Of a stretch of DNA of 64,000 bases, positions 47,978-59,100 are shown one piece after another. Where the stretch lies: the NCBI GenBank assembly GCA_964036045.1, contig OZ038383.1:8138430-8202429 (forward strand), read 5' to 3'. Source of the DNA: Eutreptiella sp. 'Long Island Sound 2002'. Lineage: Eukaryota; Euglenozoa; Euglenophyceae; Eutreptiales; Eutreptiaceae. Below the pieces are notes generated by a model, which saw only the letters and a list, made by a program, of their open reading frames with translations, searched no databases and was not told the DNA's origin. The number at the start of each line of letters is the position of its first letter. Position 1 is the first letter of the stretch. Made by a program: the position numbers and the translations under genes.

Positions 47978-49113
47978 TATACTCCAAATCCAACTGCTGA
48001 GAGCAAGAAAAAACATTAGTTCGGAAAAAACAAAGTGACTACTTTGGGGGTAGAAGCATCATTGATAATGTTGGTGACGCCTATACTTGTACAGCCTCAA
48101 ACCCAACCGGATGGCAGTATCTTGTTTTGCGTTGGTGGGCCTTACTTATCCTCCCAAAGAATGAGCCCCATTCCTACCCACTAGTACCCCAGCCCAAACG
48201 GAACCTCACCTTTTGGTACCCGTGGAACAACAAAGCACACAAAGGGCGAAACACAGCAGGGAACTACTCGTCCCTCTTGTACCAAACACTCCAGCCTATT
48301 GTTGCAACTCTTGCCTCTTGACTAGACATGGCGTGAATGTGAAGGTAACTCCGTTAAGAGTACACCTGTACTCCAAGTCCAAACACTAAGAGCAACGGGT
48401 AGAGAAGAACAAAGCACACATACGGCAAAACACGGCAAAGAACTACTCGTCCCTCTTGTACCAACTCTTGCTCCCATGATTAGACATGGCGTGAATGTGA
48501 AGGTAACTCCGTTAAGAGTACACCTGTACTCCAAGTCCAATCACTAAGAGCAAAAGGCACGAAAGAACAAAGCACACCAACGGCGAAACACGACAAGGAA
48601 CTACTCGTCCCTCTTATACTTGGCGTGAATGTGAAGGTAACTCCGTTAAGAGTACACCTGTACTCCAAGGCCACTCACTAAGAGCAAAGCACACAAACGG
48701 CAAAACCCGGCAAAGAACTACTCGTCCCTCTTGTACCAACTCTTGCTCCCATGACTAGACATGGCGTGAATGTGAAGGTAACTCCGTTAAGAGTACACCT
48801 GTACTCCAAGTCCAATCACTAAGAGCAAAAGGCACGAAAGAACAAAGCACACAAACGGCAAAACACGACAAGGAACTACTCGTCCCTCTTATACTTGGCG
48901 TGAATGTGAAGGTAACTCCGTTAAGAGTACACCTGTACTCCAAGTCCACTCACTAAGAGCAAAGGGCACGGAAGAATAACGCACACAAACGGCAAAAAAA
49001 GACAAGGAAGTACTCGTCCCTCTTGTACCAAACACTCCACACTATTTTTGCAAGTCCTGCTCCGACGATTAGACATGGCGTGAATGTGAAGGTAACCCCG
49101 TTAAGAGTACACC
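47955..49113 (-). repeat. minisatellite carrying seven copies of the 23-bp motif
   Basis: Units of 131-180 bp, each with one motif copy (near 47955, 48343, 48503, 48635, 48777, 48908 and 49091) followed by ACCTGTACTCCAAGTCC and CTAAGAGCAAA. The mirrored array in the right arm has only four copies. Confidence 0.9.
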
Positions 49114-49202
49114 TGTACTCCAAGTCCAATCACTAAGAGCAAAGGGCACAATGAACGAAGCACACAAACGGCAAAACACAGCAAGGATGACTCATCCCTC
49201 GG

Positions 49203-50248
49203 TACCAAAAGGGACACAAAATTTCACTTGTTTTTGTCCCATAGTGGCCCATTTTCAAGGCATTTTGGGATTCTCCATGGGCCACAACGCCCGATCTTGA
49301 GCTCAAAACAGGCTAAAAACACTTTTTTGAGCCTCCCAAATGGCCCATGATCACTTTCAGAAAACTGCGTTTTTCACCCAGTTTTGACCCATTTTTGGTG
49401 TTGAACAAGCCTCTTTTCAAAGCATTTTGGGATTTTCCGTGGGCCAAAACGCGGCACCACGGGCTCAAAATGGGTCCAAACCACTTGTTTGAGCATCCCG
49501 AATGGTCCAGGATCACTTTTGGGAAAACGCGTTTTTCACCCATTTTTAACCCATTTTTGGTCCCAAAACGGCCCATTTTCAAGGCATTTTGGGATTTTCC
49601 GTGGCCCATAACGCACCACCACGGGCTCAAAACGGCCTAAAAACACTTCTGTGAAGATCACAAGTGGTCTAGGAACAACTTTGGAAAAAATGATTTTTTT
49701 CGCCCCGGGGACCCTGGTGGACCCACCGTTGGCCCCCACCGTGCGCGGGCCGGGCTGCCCTCCGGCTCCACCAAGTGACCACTGGTACGGGGGTCTAGGT
49801 GGCTCGTTGGGCGATTCTGAGGCTTGGAAACCACAAAAAGTGGGGGGTTGCGGGTGGACTAGGTGCCCTCGGAATTCGGATTTGAGCCACAGAACCCAAG
49901 ATACGCCCGGTGCTTGGTTTCGGGGTGGTGGTGCGCGTTGCGCAGGTTTTTGGGGCTTTTTGGCGCCTTTTTGGGCTGTTTCTCGGACATATCGTGGAAG
50001 TGAAGGGCACTAGAGAGCTCTTTGACACGGTGAAGTCAAGCCGCACGTGCAATGTACTCACCGTATCCCTTCGTTTGGGCGTTTCGCCCGGTTTTTGGGG
50101 CTGTTTTGGGCGAAAAATGGCTGTTTTTGGCCCAAAACTGCGCAGATTTCGGAGGGCACCTCCCGACTTGGCGCCCCCGCGCCGGGCCGCCACCGGTGAG
50201 TTTTTGGCTCAAAACTTGGATTTGGCAAGGCCACCACCTGAGCTCCAA
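49203..50248 (+). mobile_element. TA-flanked non-autonomous element, truncated at both ends
   Basis: The same 1.2-kb family as at 27-31 kb, here inside the palindrome. The terminal head is missing. The tail is cut at 50248 (GAGCTCCAA), where the inverted-repeat match ends. The mirrored partner is 50576-51618. Confidence 0.8.
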
Positions 50249-50353
50249 CCCTCAAAAACGGATTCCCCACCCTCAAAATAGGGGGGGGGTCCCCTACACC
50301 CCCACCCGACCCCTCCTTCTACCCTACACCCTGGTAGGTACACTGCCTCGGAT

Positions 50354-50420
<67 letters not shown>

Positions 50421-50575
50421 TACTACACCCCTCTCCCCTTAAATCTAGCTAACAAGCAACAACAAGCAAGCAACAACAAGCAACAACAAGCAACAACAAG
50501 CAACAAGCACTTCTCCTCACTGTTTCGGCCATTGCTCCGCCTCATCGCACAGGGCTCTACCCTACACTAGCCATC
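50249..50575. other. asymmetric centre of the palindrome
   Basis: About 327 bp without a partner: a C/G-rich spacer with a run of nine G (50249-50357), a (TA)n tract (50358-50420) and the terminal 155 bp of the right-hand TA-flanked element. This is the loop between the two arms. Confidence 0.8.
50358..50420. repeat. (TA)n tract at the palindrome centre
   Basis: About 60 bp of TA repeats directly next to the tail of the right-hand element. Confidence 0.95.
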
Positions 50576-51618
50576 TTGGAGCCTAGGTGGTGCCCTTGCC
50601 AAATCCAAGTTTTGAGCCAAAAACTCACCGGTGGCGGCCCGGGGCGGGGGTGCCAAGTCGGGACGTGCCCTCCCAAATTGGCGCAGTTTTGGGCCAAAAA
50701 CAGCCATTTTTCGCCCAAAACAGCCCCAAAACCCGGGCGAAACGCCCAAACGAAGGGATACGGTGAGTACATTGCACGTGCGGCTTGACTTCACCGTGTC
50801 AAAGAGCTCTATAGTGCCCTTCAATTCCACGATATGTCCGAGAAACAGCCCAAAAAGGCGCCAAAAAGCCCCAAAAACCTGCGCAACGCGCACCACCACC
50901 CCGAAACCAAGCACAGGGCGTATCTTGGGTTCCGTGGCTCAAATCCGAATTCCGAGGGCACCTAGTCCACCCGCAACCCCCCACTTTTTGTGGTTTCCAA
51001 GCCTCAGAATCGCCCAACGAGCCACCTAGACCCCCGTACCAGTGGTCACTTGGTGGAGCCGGAGGGCAGCCCGGCCAGCGCACGGTGGGGGCCAACGTTG
51101 GGTCCACCAGGGTCCCCGGGGGGAAAAATATCATTTTTTCCAAAGTTGCTCCTAGACCACTTGTGATGTTCAGAGAAGTGTTTTTAGGCCGTTCTGAGCC
51201 CGTGGTGGTGCGTTATGGGTCACGGAAAATCCCAAAATGCCTTGAAAATGGGCCGTTTTGGGACCAAAAATGGGTCAAAAATGGGTGAAAAACGCGTTTT
51301 CCCAAAAGTGATCCTGGACCATTCGGGATGCTCAAACAAGTGTTTTTGACCCATTTTGAGCCCGTGGTGCCGCGTTTTGGCCCACGGAAAATCCCAAAAT
51401 GCCTTGAAAAGAGGCTGGTTCAACACCAAAAATGGGTCAAAACTGGGTGAAAAACGCAATTTTCTGAAAGTGATCATGGGCCATTTGGGAGGCTCAAAAA
51501 AGTGTTTTTAGCCGGTTTTGAGCTCAAGATCGGGCGTTGTGGCCCATGGAGAATCCCAAAATGCCTTGAAAATGGGCCACTATGGGACAAAAACAAGTGA
51601 AATTTTGTGTCCCTTTTG
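50421..51618 (-). mobile_element. TA-flanked non-autonomous element, reverse, head truncated
   Basis: Starts TACTACACCCCTCTCCCCTT next to (TA)n and runs through the unique half and the 162-bp units. It loses its head near 51618, at the same place as its mirror partner, so the truncation predates the inverted duplication. Confidence 0.8.
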
Positions 51619-51710
51619 GTACCGAGGGATGAGTCATCCTTGCTGTGTTTTGCCGTTTGTGTGCTTCGTTCATTGTGCCCTTTGCTCTTAGTGATTGGAC
51701 TTGGAGTACA

Positions 51711-52459
51711 GGTGTACTCTTAACGGAGTTACCTTCACATTCACGCCATGTCTAATCAAGAGGCAAGAGTTGCAACAATAGGCTGGAGTGTTTGGTACAA
51801 GAGGGACGTGTACTTCCTTGTTTTTTTTTGCCGTTTGTGTGCGTTATTCTTCCGTGCCCTTTGCTCTTAGTGAGTGGACTTGGAGTACAGGTGTACTCTT
51901 ACCGGAGTTACCTTCACATTCACGCCATGTCTAATCATGGGAGCAAGAGTTGGTACAAGAGGGACGAGTAGTTCTTTGCCGTGTTTTGCCGTTTGTGTGC
52001 TTTGTTCTTCTCTCCCCGTTGCTCTTAGTGTTTGGACTTGGAGTACAGGTGTACTCTTAACGGAGTTACCTTCACATTCACGCCATGTCTAATCAAGAGG
52101 CAAGAGTTGCAACAATAGGCTGGAGTGTTTGGTACAAGAGGGACGAGTAGTTCCCTGCTGTGTTTTGCCGTTTGTGTGCTTTGTTGTTCCACGGGTACCA
52201 AAAGGTGAGGTTCCGTTTGGGCTGGGGTACTAGTGGGTAGGAATGGGGCTCATTCTTTGGGAGGATAAGTAAGGCCCACCAACGCAAAACAAGATACCGC
52301 CATCCGGTTGTGTTTGAGGCTGTACAAGTATAGGCGTCACCAACATTATCAATGATGCCTCTATCCCCCAAGTAGTCACTTTGTTTTTTCCCAACTAATG
52401 TTTTTTCTTGCTCTCGGCAGTTGGATTTGGAGTATAGGTGTACTCTTAACGGAGTTACC
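51711..52459 (+). repeat. minisatellite carrying four copies of the 23-bp motif
   Basis: Motif copies begin near 51711, 51890, 52050 and 52437. It is the mirror of 47955-49113 with three fewer units. Confidence 0.9.
52437..52459 (+). promoter_or_regulatory. 23-bp motif upstream of right Rep
   Basis: An exact motif copy ending 14 bp before the ATG at 52474. It contains GGT..ACTC and GAGT.ACC half-sites that are roughly complementary, with a one-base offset, as a dimeric protein site or iteron might be. Confidence 0.5.
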
Positions 52460-52473
52460 TTTTATTTCGCACC

Positions 52474-55400
52474 ATGTCAAATCGCTGGGAGCACGAGTTG
52501 CAACAATGCTTGGACACGGACATTGACTTCCCGGTGGCCGAGTTCATCAAGCTGCATAGCGAAGTCCCCCCGCGTACCATCCGTCGGCGACATGCGCAGT
52601 TGCGCGCCACGCTAATGAAGCGATTGCAAAAGCACGCCGCACTTGGGATCCAAGCATCGACGGTGGCAAGTTTGAACACTCCTGAGTCCCAAGCAGCCAA
52701 GGGGTCTTGTGGAGGCAAGAGGAACACCGCGGAGTCCCAAGCCGACAAGGGCAAAAACAACACCGCGGAGTCGCAAGCGGCCAAGGGGTCTTGTGGAGGC
52801 AAGAAGAACACCTCGGAGTCCCAAGCCGACAAGGGCAAGAAAAACGGCGCGGAGTCCCAAGCCATCAAGGGCAAAAAGAACACCGCGGAGTCCCAAGCGG
52901 CCAAGGGTTCAGCTGGAGGCAAGAAGAACACCTCGGAGTCCCAAGCCGACAAGGGCAAGAAAAACACCGCGGAGTCCCAAGCCATCAAGGGCAAAAAGAA
53001 CACCGCGGAGTCCCAAGCGGCCAAGGGTTCAGCTGGAGGCAAGAAGAACACCTCGGAGTCCCAAGCCGACAAGGGCAAGAAGAACACCGCGGGGTCCCAA
53101 GCCATCAAGGGCAAAAAGAACACCGCGGAGTCCCAAGCGGCAAAGGGTTCAGCTGGAGGCAAGAAGAACACCGCGGAGTCGCAAGCGGCCAAGGGGTCTT
53201 GTGGTGGCAAGAAGAACACCTCGGAGTCCCAAGCCGACAAGGGCAAGAAAAACACCGCGGAGTCCCAAGCCATCAAGGGCAAAAAGAACGCCGCGGATTC
53301 CCAAGCGGCCAAGGGTTCCTTCGGAGGCATAAACAACACGCCAGAATCGCAACGGAATAAGGGCATCGTTGGTGGACACGGCAATACGCCAGAGAAGCAG
53401 CACATCAAGGCATCGGGGCGTCGTCATTGCGGGGTCGTTCGTACAGTGTCTCGAGAGTTGTTCCGTGCTAATGCATCATCGCCGTCCAACATTTCTTTGA
53501 AGTCAGTTCGAGAGTATTGGCTTGATGGTTTGGACACTTTGTACTCACCACTTTTTGATGCACTTTGCTACCGGTGTGGTCAACTCCTTTGGGGCCCAAT
53601 AGGTGGGGGACACAAGTTTACGGTTCCACGCAATACTGACGAGATACGTACACAGACTTTGTTTGGCGTGCCACCCACCGATTTGGTTACAAGTGGGATA
53701 TTTGCATTCCGCAACGAGATGTTCGCCAATTACTTGAAGTACAAAAATGCACCGTTTCCAGTTCCCCCGCGATCTCCTGCACGTAGCACAAGTCGCTTTG
53801 TGGTGTATGACACTCCTGTTTGGCACTCCGCTACACGTATGTATGCTTGCCACGTTTGTAGCAAGTATTCCGCGAAGTATGACCCCATCAACTATGGCTA
53901 CACTTTGGATGGGGACATCCATTATAATATCCCCTCAAAAATTGCGGACCTCACCGAGTACCAGAAGCGACAAATTGCACTTGGGCCCCTCTACTCAAAT
54001 ACGCTGAAGCACGTGGATCTTCGTCACAAGCAATGGCACCATGCAATTGGTACCGTTGGTGTCGGCCGCAAGCCAAGCCAACACTACAATGCACTTTATG
54101 GTTTCATGACAATGAAAGAGGATATTTTGCGCGATCACCAAAAGCCAAAGGACAGCGAGCAAAGCAATCGTCAAATGAACCAAGCGTTGTTGCTGCTCAA
54201 AAAAATTCACCCTTTTTATTCTCGATTCTTGGCGCACTATGAGACGTTGTACCGATACTTGGAGAATGCGGCCACCACCATGGGCACATTGACACAGCGT
54301 TCGTATGAAGACAAGTACGGGAAACGCTTGGAATACCATTTACAAGATGAGTACGTTGCTTGGGCTGTGGAGTGTGATGCCCCTCGGAACATCATTCCAG
54401 ATTTTGCTCCTCACTCGGACAAAGTGGGCTTCCTCCATCGGACACCCTTCCGGGGAGCGGGTGGGAACGTGACCACGGCCGCTCAATCGTTGGCCAATGA
54501 CAATTATTTGCATTTTAACGACCCCAAGTTGGAACCGTGTGTATGGCCCGATTTGTATCCTGGCGGCGTTGGTGGATATACCGTAGGTTGCGGCATTGGA
54601 TGTGCTGCCTACTACCGTAGTTGTTATCTTGCCTTTGATAACCGATGGCGTCGGGACCGGTGGTGGTCCTTTTTCCAAGTGAGCAAAGAGATGAAAAACC
54701 AATTGATTTGGAATCAACAAAATTTCAAGGCTCAACGTGCGGATCGGGCGGAGGACATTACTGCAGCACATTTGAGAAGTGCAAGGAGTTCAACGGGTCC
54801 AAAACCGGCGCCAAATAAACCTACCTCACAATCACCACAGTCGTCCTCGGAGTGTCCGCAAGGAAGTCAATGCACCCAGCCGAGTCAATCTTCACAATCC
54901 GCAACCCAAAGCACCCAACACCCTCCATCTAGTTCCCAATATGCAGCAACGTCAACAACACCGCCATCAAGTCAAGCTACCCGTCAAGGCAAAAAGCCGC
55001 GTGCATGCTACCAAGACGGTGTAAATTCTATGAACGACAATCTCGAGCGTGAGGGGACCGATAAAGGTACGGCCGAGCTCAACCCGTATTACCGGTATGG
55101 AACTTATGTACCTTCAAAATTGGTTGGAACCCGTTCTTATTGGGCCTCGCGACATTTAGATCTTACAGCCATGAGTCGTGAACTTGGCAAAGCGGACCTT
55201 TTCATCACGTTGACCATGAATGACAACTGGGCCGATTTGCAAGCTGCTGTGCAAAAAGGGTGCCGTGCAGGAGCTGTGTGGCCTGGAGAATACCCCAGAA
55301 ACACAGGGCCAAACAAGCCAATCCAAGATGGCCACGATATGGAGGCTTGTGTGGCGTTTCACAAGCGGGTGGAGATATTCAAGCGAGAGTTCTTGGCTAT

Positions 55401-56145
55401 TGGCAAAAATGGTCCATTTGGAAAGGTGCGGGATTATTGGTTTCGATTTGAATATCAAGAGCGAGGCCGGGTGCATTTGCATGGCGTGGTATGGTGTGAA
55501 GCCAACAGCATTCCGGACGATGTGGTTTGCGCAACAATGCCCCGTGAAAGTGACGGCTTTGATCCAAAGTTCACAGCATACCTACGGGATCTGTACAAGG
55601 AGTGCAACATGGTGCATCAATGCTACCCCGACAAGTGTTTCAATATTGGTCGTGGGCGTGTATGCACCAAGTGCAAGTCAGGTTATCCCTTTAGTGTGCC
55701 GCAGGAGAGAGAAGAATTGGATGACAGTGGAGTCCGCTTGCTTTATCGCAGATATGAAGCCGAAGATGCATGTGTTGTTCCACACAATCGCCGATTGTTG
55801 GTTCGACTCCAGTGCCACAATAATGTGCAACGGATAACATCTTTGGGTTGGGAATTATATCTCGCCAAATATCTCACAAAGCCAGCAAAGTCATTGACCG
55901 TGCCCATCACCATCTCGCCCGATGCAAGCGATGTGGAGCGTTTGCTCAAGTTGCGTTCATTGGGACGCATGGAGAACGGCATGATGCTCTTAGGAATCCA
56001 TCAATGTCGAGGTAGCCGAGAGGTGGTATGGACTCCTACAGATCCATGGCCTAAACTAGGACGGCTCAAGCGTCGAAAGCATCTCCCAGACGAAGATACG
56101 TCCACAGACGTTTGGTATTTGGATCGCTATGACCACTATTTGTAA
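52474..56145 (+). CDS. Helitron-type HUH Rep protein, right copy (1223 aa), intact
   Basis: The only uninterrupted Rep in the window. Residues 1-66 are a helical N-terminus. Residues 67-290 are tandem repeats of NTAESQADKGKK type with a 40-residue (120-bp) higher-order unit. Residues 340-700 are a conserved region with CxxC pairs (CHVC) resembling the N-terminal domains of Helitron Reps. Residues 768-850 are a Ser/Gln/Thr/Pro-rich linker. The catalytic part has LFITLTMNDNW (about 909-919), the HUH motif as HLH (H1001, H1003) in RGRVHLHGVVW, a Cys/His cluster (CNMVHQCYPDKC ... CTKC), and two tyrosines, Y1129 and Y1133, in ELYLAKYLTK. Known role of the family: nicking and joining of single DNA strands in rolling-circle transposition. 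It ends at TAA 56143-56145, but the frame stays open beyond. Confidence 0.9.
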   Translation: MSNRWEHELQQCLDTDIDFPVAEFIKLHSEVPPRTIRRRHAQLRATLMKRLQKHAALGIQASTVASLNTPESQAAKGSCGGKRNTAESQADKGKNNTAESQAAKGSCGGKKNTSESQADKGKKNGAESQAIKGKKNTAESQAAKGSAGGKKNTSESQADKGKKNTAESQAIKGKKNTAESQAAKGSAGGKKNTSESQADKGKKNTAGSQAIKGKKNTAESQAAKGSAGGKKNTAESQAAKGSCGGKKNTSESQADKGKKNTAESQAIKGKKNAADSQAAKGSFGGINNTPESQRNKGIVGGHGNTPEKQHIKASGRRHCGVVRTVSRELFRANASSPSNISLKSVREYWLDGLDTLYSPLFDALCYRCGQLLWGPIGGGHKFTVPRNTDEIRTQTLFGVPPTDLVTSGIFAFRNEMFANYLKYKNAPFPVPPRSPARSTSRFVVYDTPVWHSATRMYACHVCSKYSAKYDPINYGYTLDGDIHYNIPSKIADLTEYQKRQIALGPLYSNTLKHVDLRHKQWHHAIGTVGVGRKPSQHYNALYGFMTMKEDILRDHQKPKDSEQSNRQMNQALLLLKKIHPFYSRFLAHYETLYRYLENAATTMGTLTQRSYEDKYGKRLEYHLQDEYVAWAVECDAPRNIIPDFAPHSDKVGFLHRTPFRGAGGNVTTAAQSLANDNYLHFNDPKLEPCVWPDLYPGGVGGYTVGCGIGCAAYYRSCYLAFDNRWRRDRWWSFFQVSKEMKNQLIWNQQNFKAQRADRAEDITAAHLRSARSSTGPKPAPNKPTSQSPQSSSECPQGSQCTQPSQSSQSATQSTQHPPSSSQYAATSTTPPSSQATRQGKKPRACYQDGVNSMNDNLEREGTDKGTAELNPYYRYGTYVPSKLVGTRSYWASRHLDLTAMSRELGKADLFITLTMNDNWADLQAAVQKGCRAGAVWPGEYPRNTGPNKPIQDGHDMEACVAFHKRVEIFKREFLAIGKNGPFGKVRDYWFRFEYQERGRVHLHGVVWCEANSIPDDVVCATMPRESDGFDPKFTAYLRDLYKECNMVHQCYPDKCFNIGRGRVCTKCKSGYPFSVPQEREELDDSGVRLLYRRYEAEDACVVPHNRRLLVRLQCHNNVQRITSLGWELYLAKYLTKPAKSLTVPITISPDASDVERLLKLRSLGRMENGMMLLGIHQCRGSREVVWTPTDPWPKLGRLKRRKHLPDEDTSTDVWYLDRYDHYL
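52675..53330 (+). repeat. coding tandem repeat in Rep (120-bp higher-order unit)
   Basis: Short units ending in ESQA-D/I/A-KG (about 12-16 codons) are arranged in 120-bp higher-order units, clearest at 52801-53160. The right arm has 204 bp more than either left copy, so the repeat has expanded or contracted since duplication. Confidence 0.85.
56143..56145 (+). other. TAA between Rep and helicase, same place in all three copies
   Basis: The same TAA, followed by CGCCCC, occurs at 38852-38854 and 44472-44474 (minus strand). The frame after it is open, with coding-like residues (RPIAAIPIKYPDYYRYYRR). The sequence around it reads YLDRYDHYL-stop-RP; Helitron proteins often have a comparable RY..RP stretch here, so the stop seems to lie within coding sequence. 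A possible 165-nt intron (GT at 56115, AG at 56279) would also join the frames in phase. Confidence 0.6.
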
Positions 56146-59100
56146 CGCCCCATTGCTGCCATACCCATCAAGTACCCCGACTACTATCGCTATTATCGCC
56201 GAACACAACGTGAACCCGGAGACTCCACAGCTATAGCAAGCAATCCAGCAGAGGACTTTGCATATGATTCTCCTTCTAGCGATTCCGATGATGCAGTGAG
56301 CGGAGATCGTTTTCAAGCCAACGTACGCCCCGATGAGGGCAATAAACCATATTGGTGGCCATCACCTTCAGAAAAGTTGGAGAAGACATTCACGGACGAG
56401 GTGGGAAAAAAGTGGATTCTGCGAAGGCGAACTGCGATCCCAAGGTGGAACCTTTACCTCCCGTATGGAGAAGATGCTGAATTGTATTTTTTGCAAAAGA
56501 TATTATTGTCACAGCCGTTCACAAAAGCAGACCACGAGCGGAAATTCCTTTCATCCAACAATGTCACTAAAACATACATGGAGGAGTGTATTCATCGAGG
56601 ATTGTTTCGTGGTTATGAGGAAGAGGCAAGAGAATCTTTAAACAATGCCCAAGCACGTGGCTATTCCGTTGAGCGTTTGCGACTTCTTGCACAAGTTCTT
56701 ATGGCCAAAGAGATCATAGACTCCACCTTCCTCAATACCTACATGTCCGATTTAGATGAGCTTGAAAAGCACCGGTTTGGAGAAGATGAGCCAGCAATGG
56801 CCGAGGAAGCTGAACTGGATCCCCAATTGGCGGAGGAGTTAAGGGCATTCATGTATGCTGACGACACGCGTGCAGCAGAGGCACTCGTGAATGCTTTGAA
56901 CCAAGGGCAACGCCGGGTATTTGACATTTTTATTGCACATTTTCAACGGCAACCTCTTGAGAATGGTCCGGATATTTCCCCGCATTGCCGCACATCAAGT
57001 GGAAGTAGTGTTGCGCAATTGTGTGCTGTTCTCACAGGGGTTGCGGGAACCGGCAAGTCTTATGTCGTTCGCTTGCTAATTGCCAAGTTAAGAGCGCTTG
57101 GTTTCAGCATCCTAGTTTGTGGTTCTAGTGGGGTAGCCGCCCTAAATGTTGGAGGACGCACAATCCACAGCCTGTTCTCATTATCTTTGGACTAGGAGTG
57201 GCAAATAAAGGAAGGCACAACCTTGTGGTGGATGATTCGAACTGCCAATATGATTATTGTCGATGAGTTCTCCCTCTTATCCAACAAGCTCCTTCACACG
57301 CTCCATGATGTGCTACACAAGGTACGCCGCGACAAGCGCAATCCTTTTGGTGGCATTACAGTGCTCCTCGTAGGTGATCCATTGCAACTACCCGCTGTTG
57401 ATTTGGATATCTTTGACAGTGCACTCTTTCGAAACCATTTTGTTCCGTTTGTGCTGACGGACGTAATGCGCCAAGACGATGCACATTTCATTAACTTGCT
57501 TAATCGTGTGCGGATTGGAGAGGAGAGTGACGAGGACCACTTAATTCTGCAGCAACGCATAGCGCTAAATTCTGATGTGTCACTACAAGACTTGGAGGAT
57601 GCCCCCATGTTGGTTGGCCGTAGAAATGCTATGAACCGATGGAATGAACATTTCATGGCTCAATTGGGGTCAAGCATTGTTACGTTCGATGCTAGCTACG
57701 TTGATATGGGTGGTGCCCCTACCAATCAAGCAATGTGCGACTATATCAATTCTCGCAATCGTCGTGTGCTGCCTCAGCAAGTGTGTGTCGCAGCGGGCAT
57801 GAGGGCACGGCTTATTCGCAATGTGTCCATCGAAAATCGACTCGTTAACTCGACACTTGTTGTGATCAAAAGATGGTCGAATGATGTCATTGTGGTAAGC
57901 CCGGTGGGGCACGCAAGAGAGTACCCCATCTGCCGTTTCCAGCAAATTATTCCGGTGTACGGCCCGTCCGTGCAAGTCAAAATAATCCAATTCCCTATGC
58001 TTCCCGGATACTCATGTACCGTGCACGGTACGCAGGGCTGCTCTTACGACCGCGTATGGGTGGACATGGCAGCTTTCTTTGCCGCAGCTCACGCATATGT
58101 TGCTTTATCACGCGCACGTTCACTTCAAGGCCTATTCATCCTCAATTACCGTCGTGACGCTTTCCTTGGTGATCCGTATTACGTGCAATTATGGGATTGG
58201 TTCGTGGCCACAAACGTGTTGTCTCCCAAACCACCCAGCCAAATCCCTCCTTATCCACGAAGAACATTTACAACATCACTCATAATTGGAATTATGTGTG
58301 TCCATCGTGCTTGGAGTGTCGTAAGTCAACTTCCACAGCGGTTGGATGCTCGGATATTGAAGGTCAACATGCTCCACATTATCCAATATGTGTCCTTTCC
58401 ATACTGGTCGTATATTGAGAGACAATTGCGTGGAGACAAGCTGTCTTTGGACATTGATGATCTAAACGAGGATGGAACGGAGAAAATCCGCAAACAAGGA
58501 CGACCGGTTGGTGCTACACGGCAACCGGCACAAGGCTTCAAACTATTGGACGCGTGTAATAACCCACGAGTGTTTGCGGCCCAAGACTTGGCTCAAATGT
58601 CGGTTGTGCAATTGCAGATATTGTGTGCTGCACATAAGCTATCAACTTCTGGAACCAAAGCCCAGTTTCAAGAACGCATCCTACAAAAGCAAAACCACAT
58701 TCAACCTCCATCATCTACACCAGCGCCTACACATTCACAAGGACCTGTACGACTGGTGCCGTCATCCATCAATGATTTCCCCCATTTGCAGCCACGACTT
58801 AATTACTTTGGAGAGGATTTTTGGCCACAAGAAAGAAGCGATACCAGGGAGAACAATGTGCACTTATTGGAGAGTGCATGGTTGTCTTGCGCAGCAGTGC
58901 AATGCTTACTAGAGGTCTTGTTGCCACAGGGCAATTCCTCCGTTAAGCCGGTCATCCAAGATGTGACATTTGCAGTAATAATGCAACATCCTCCGACGTC
59001 GCGGGTTGTGTATACTCTGGGAGATGCCCTACCCGTACTACTCACCTCGCAGCACTCCACTGTTGGAGTTCACTACGTGTTGGTCACGGACATTTCCATT

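Larger units (their letters stand above)
32366..50248. repeat. left arm of a giant inverted repeat
   Basis: Every feature of this arm has a reverse-complement partner in 50576-63057: zinc-finger gene, motif arrays, Rep/helicase unit and TA-flanked element, in mirrored order. The outer limit is where the match to 63057 ends (CTAGCTGCAACGGAACC). The arm is about 5.2 kb longer than its partner because it contains an internal 5.6-kb tandem duplication. The arms differ by point changes, indels and repeat copy number. Confidence 0.85.
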
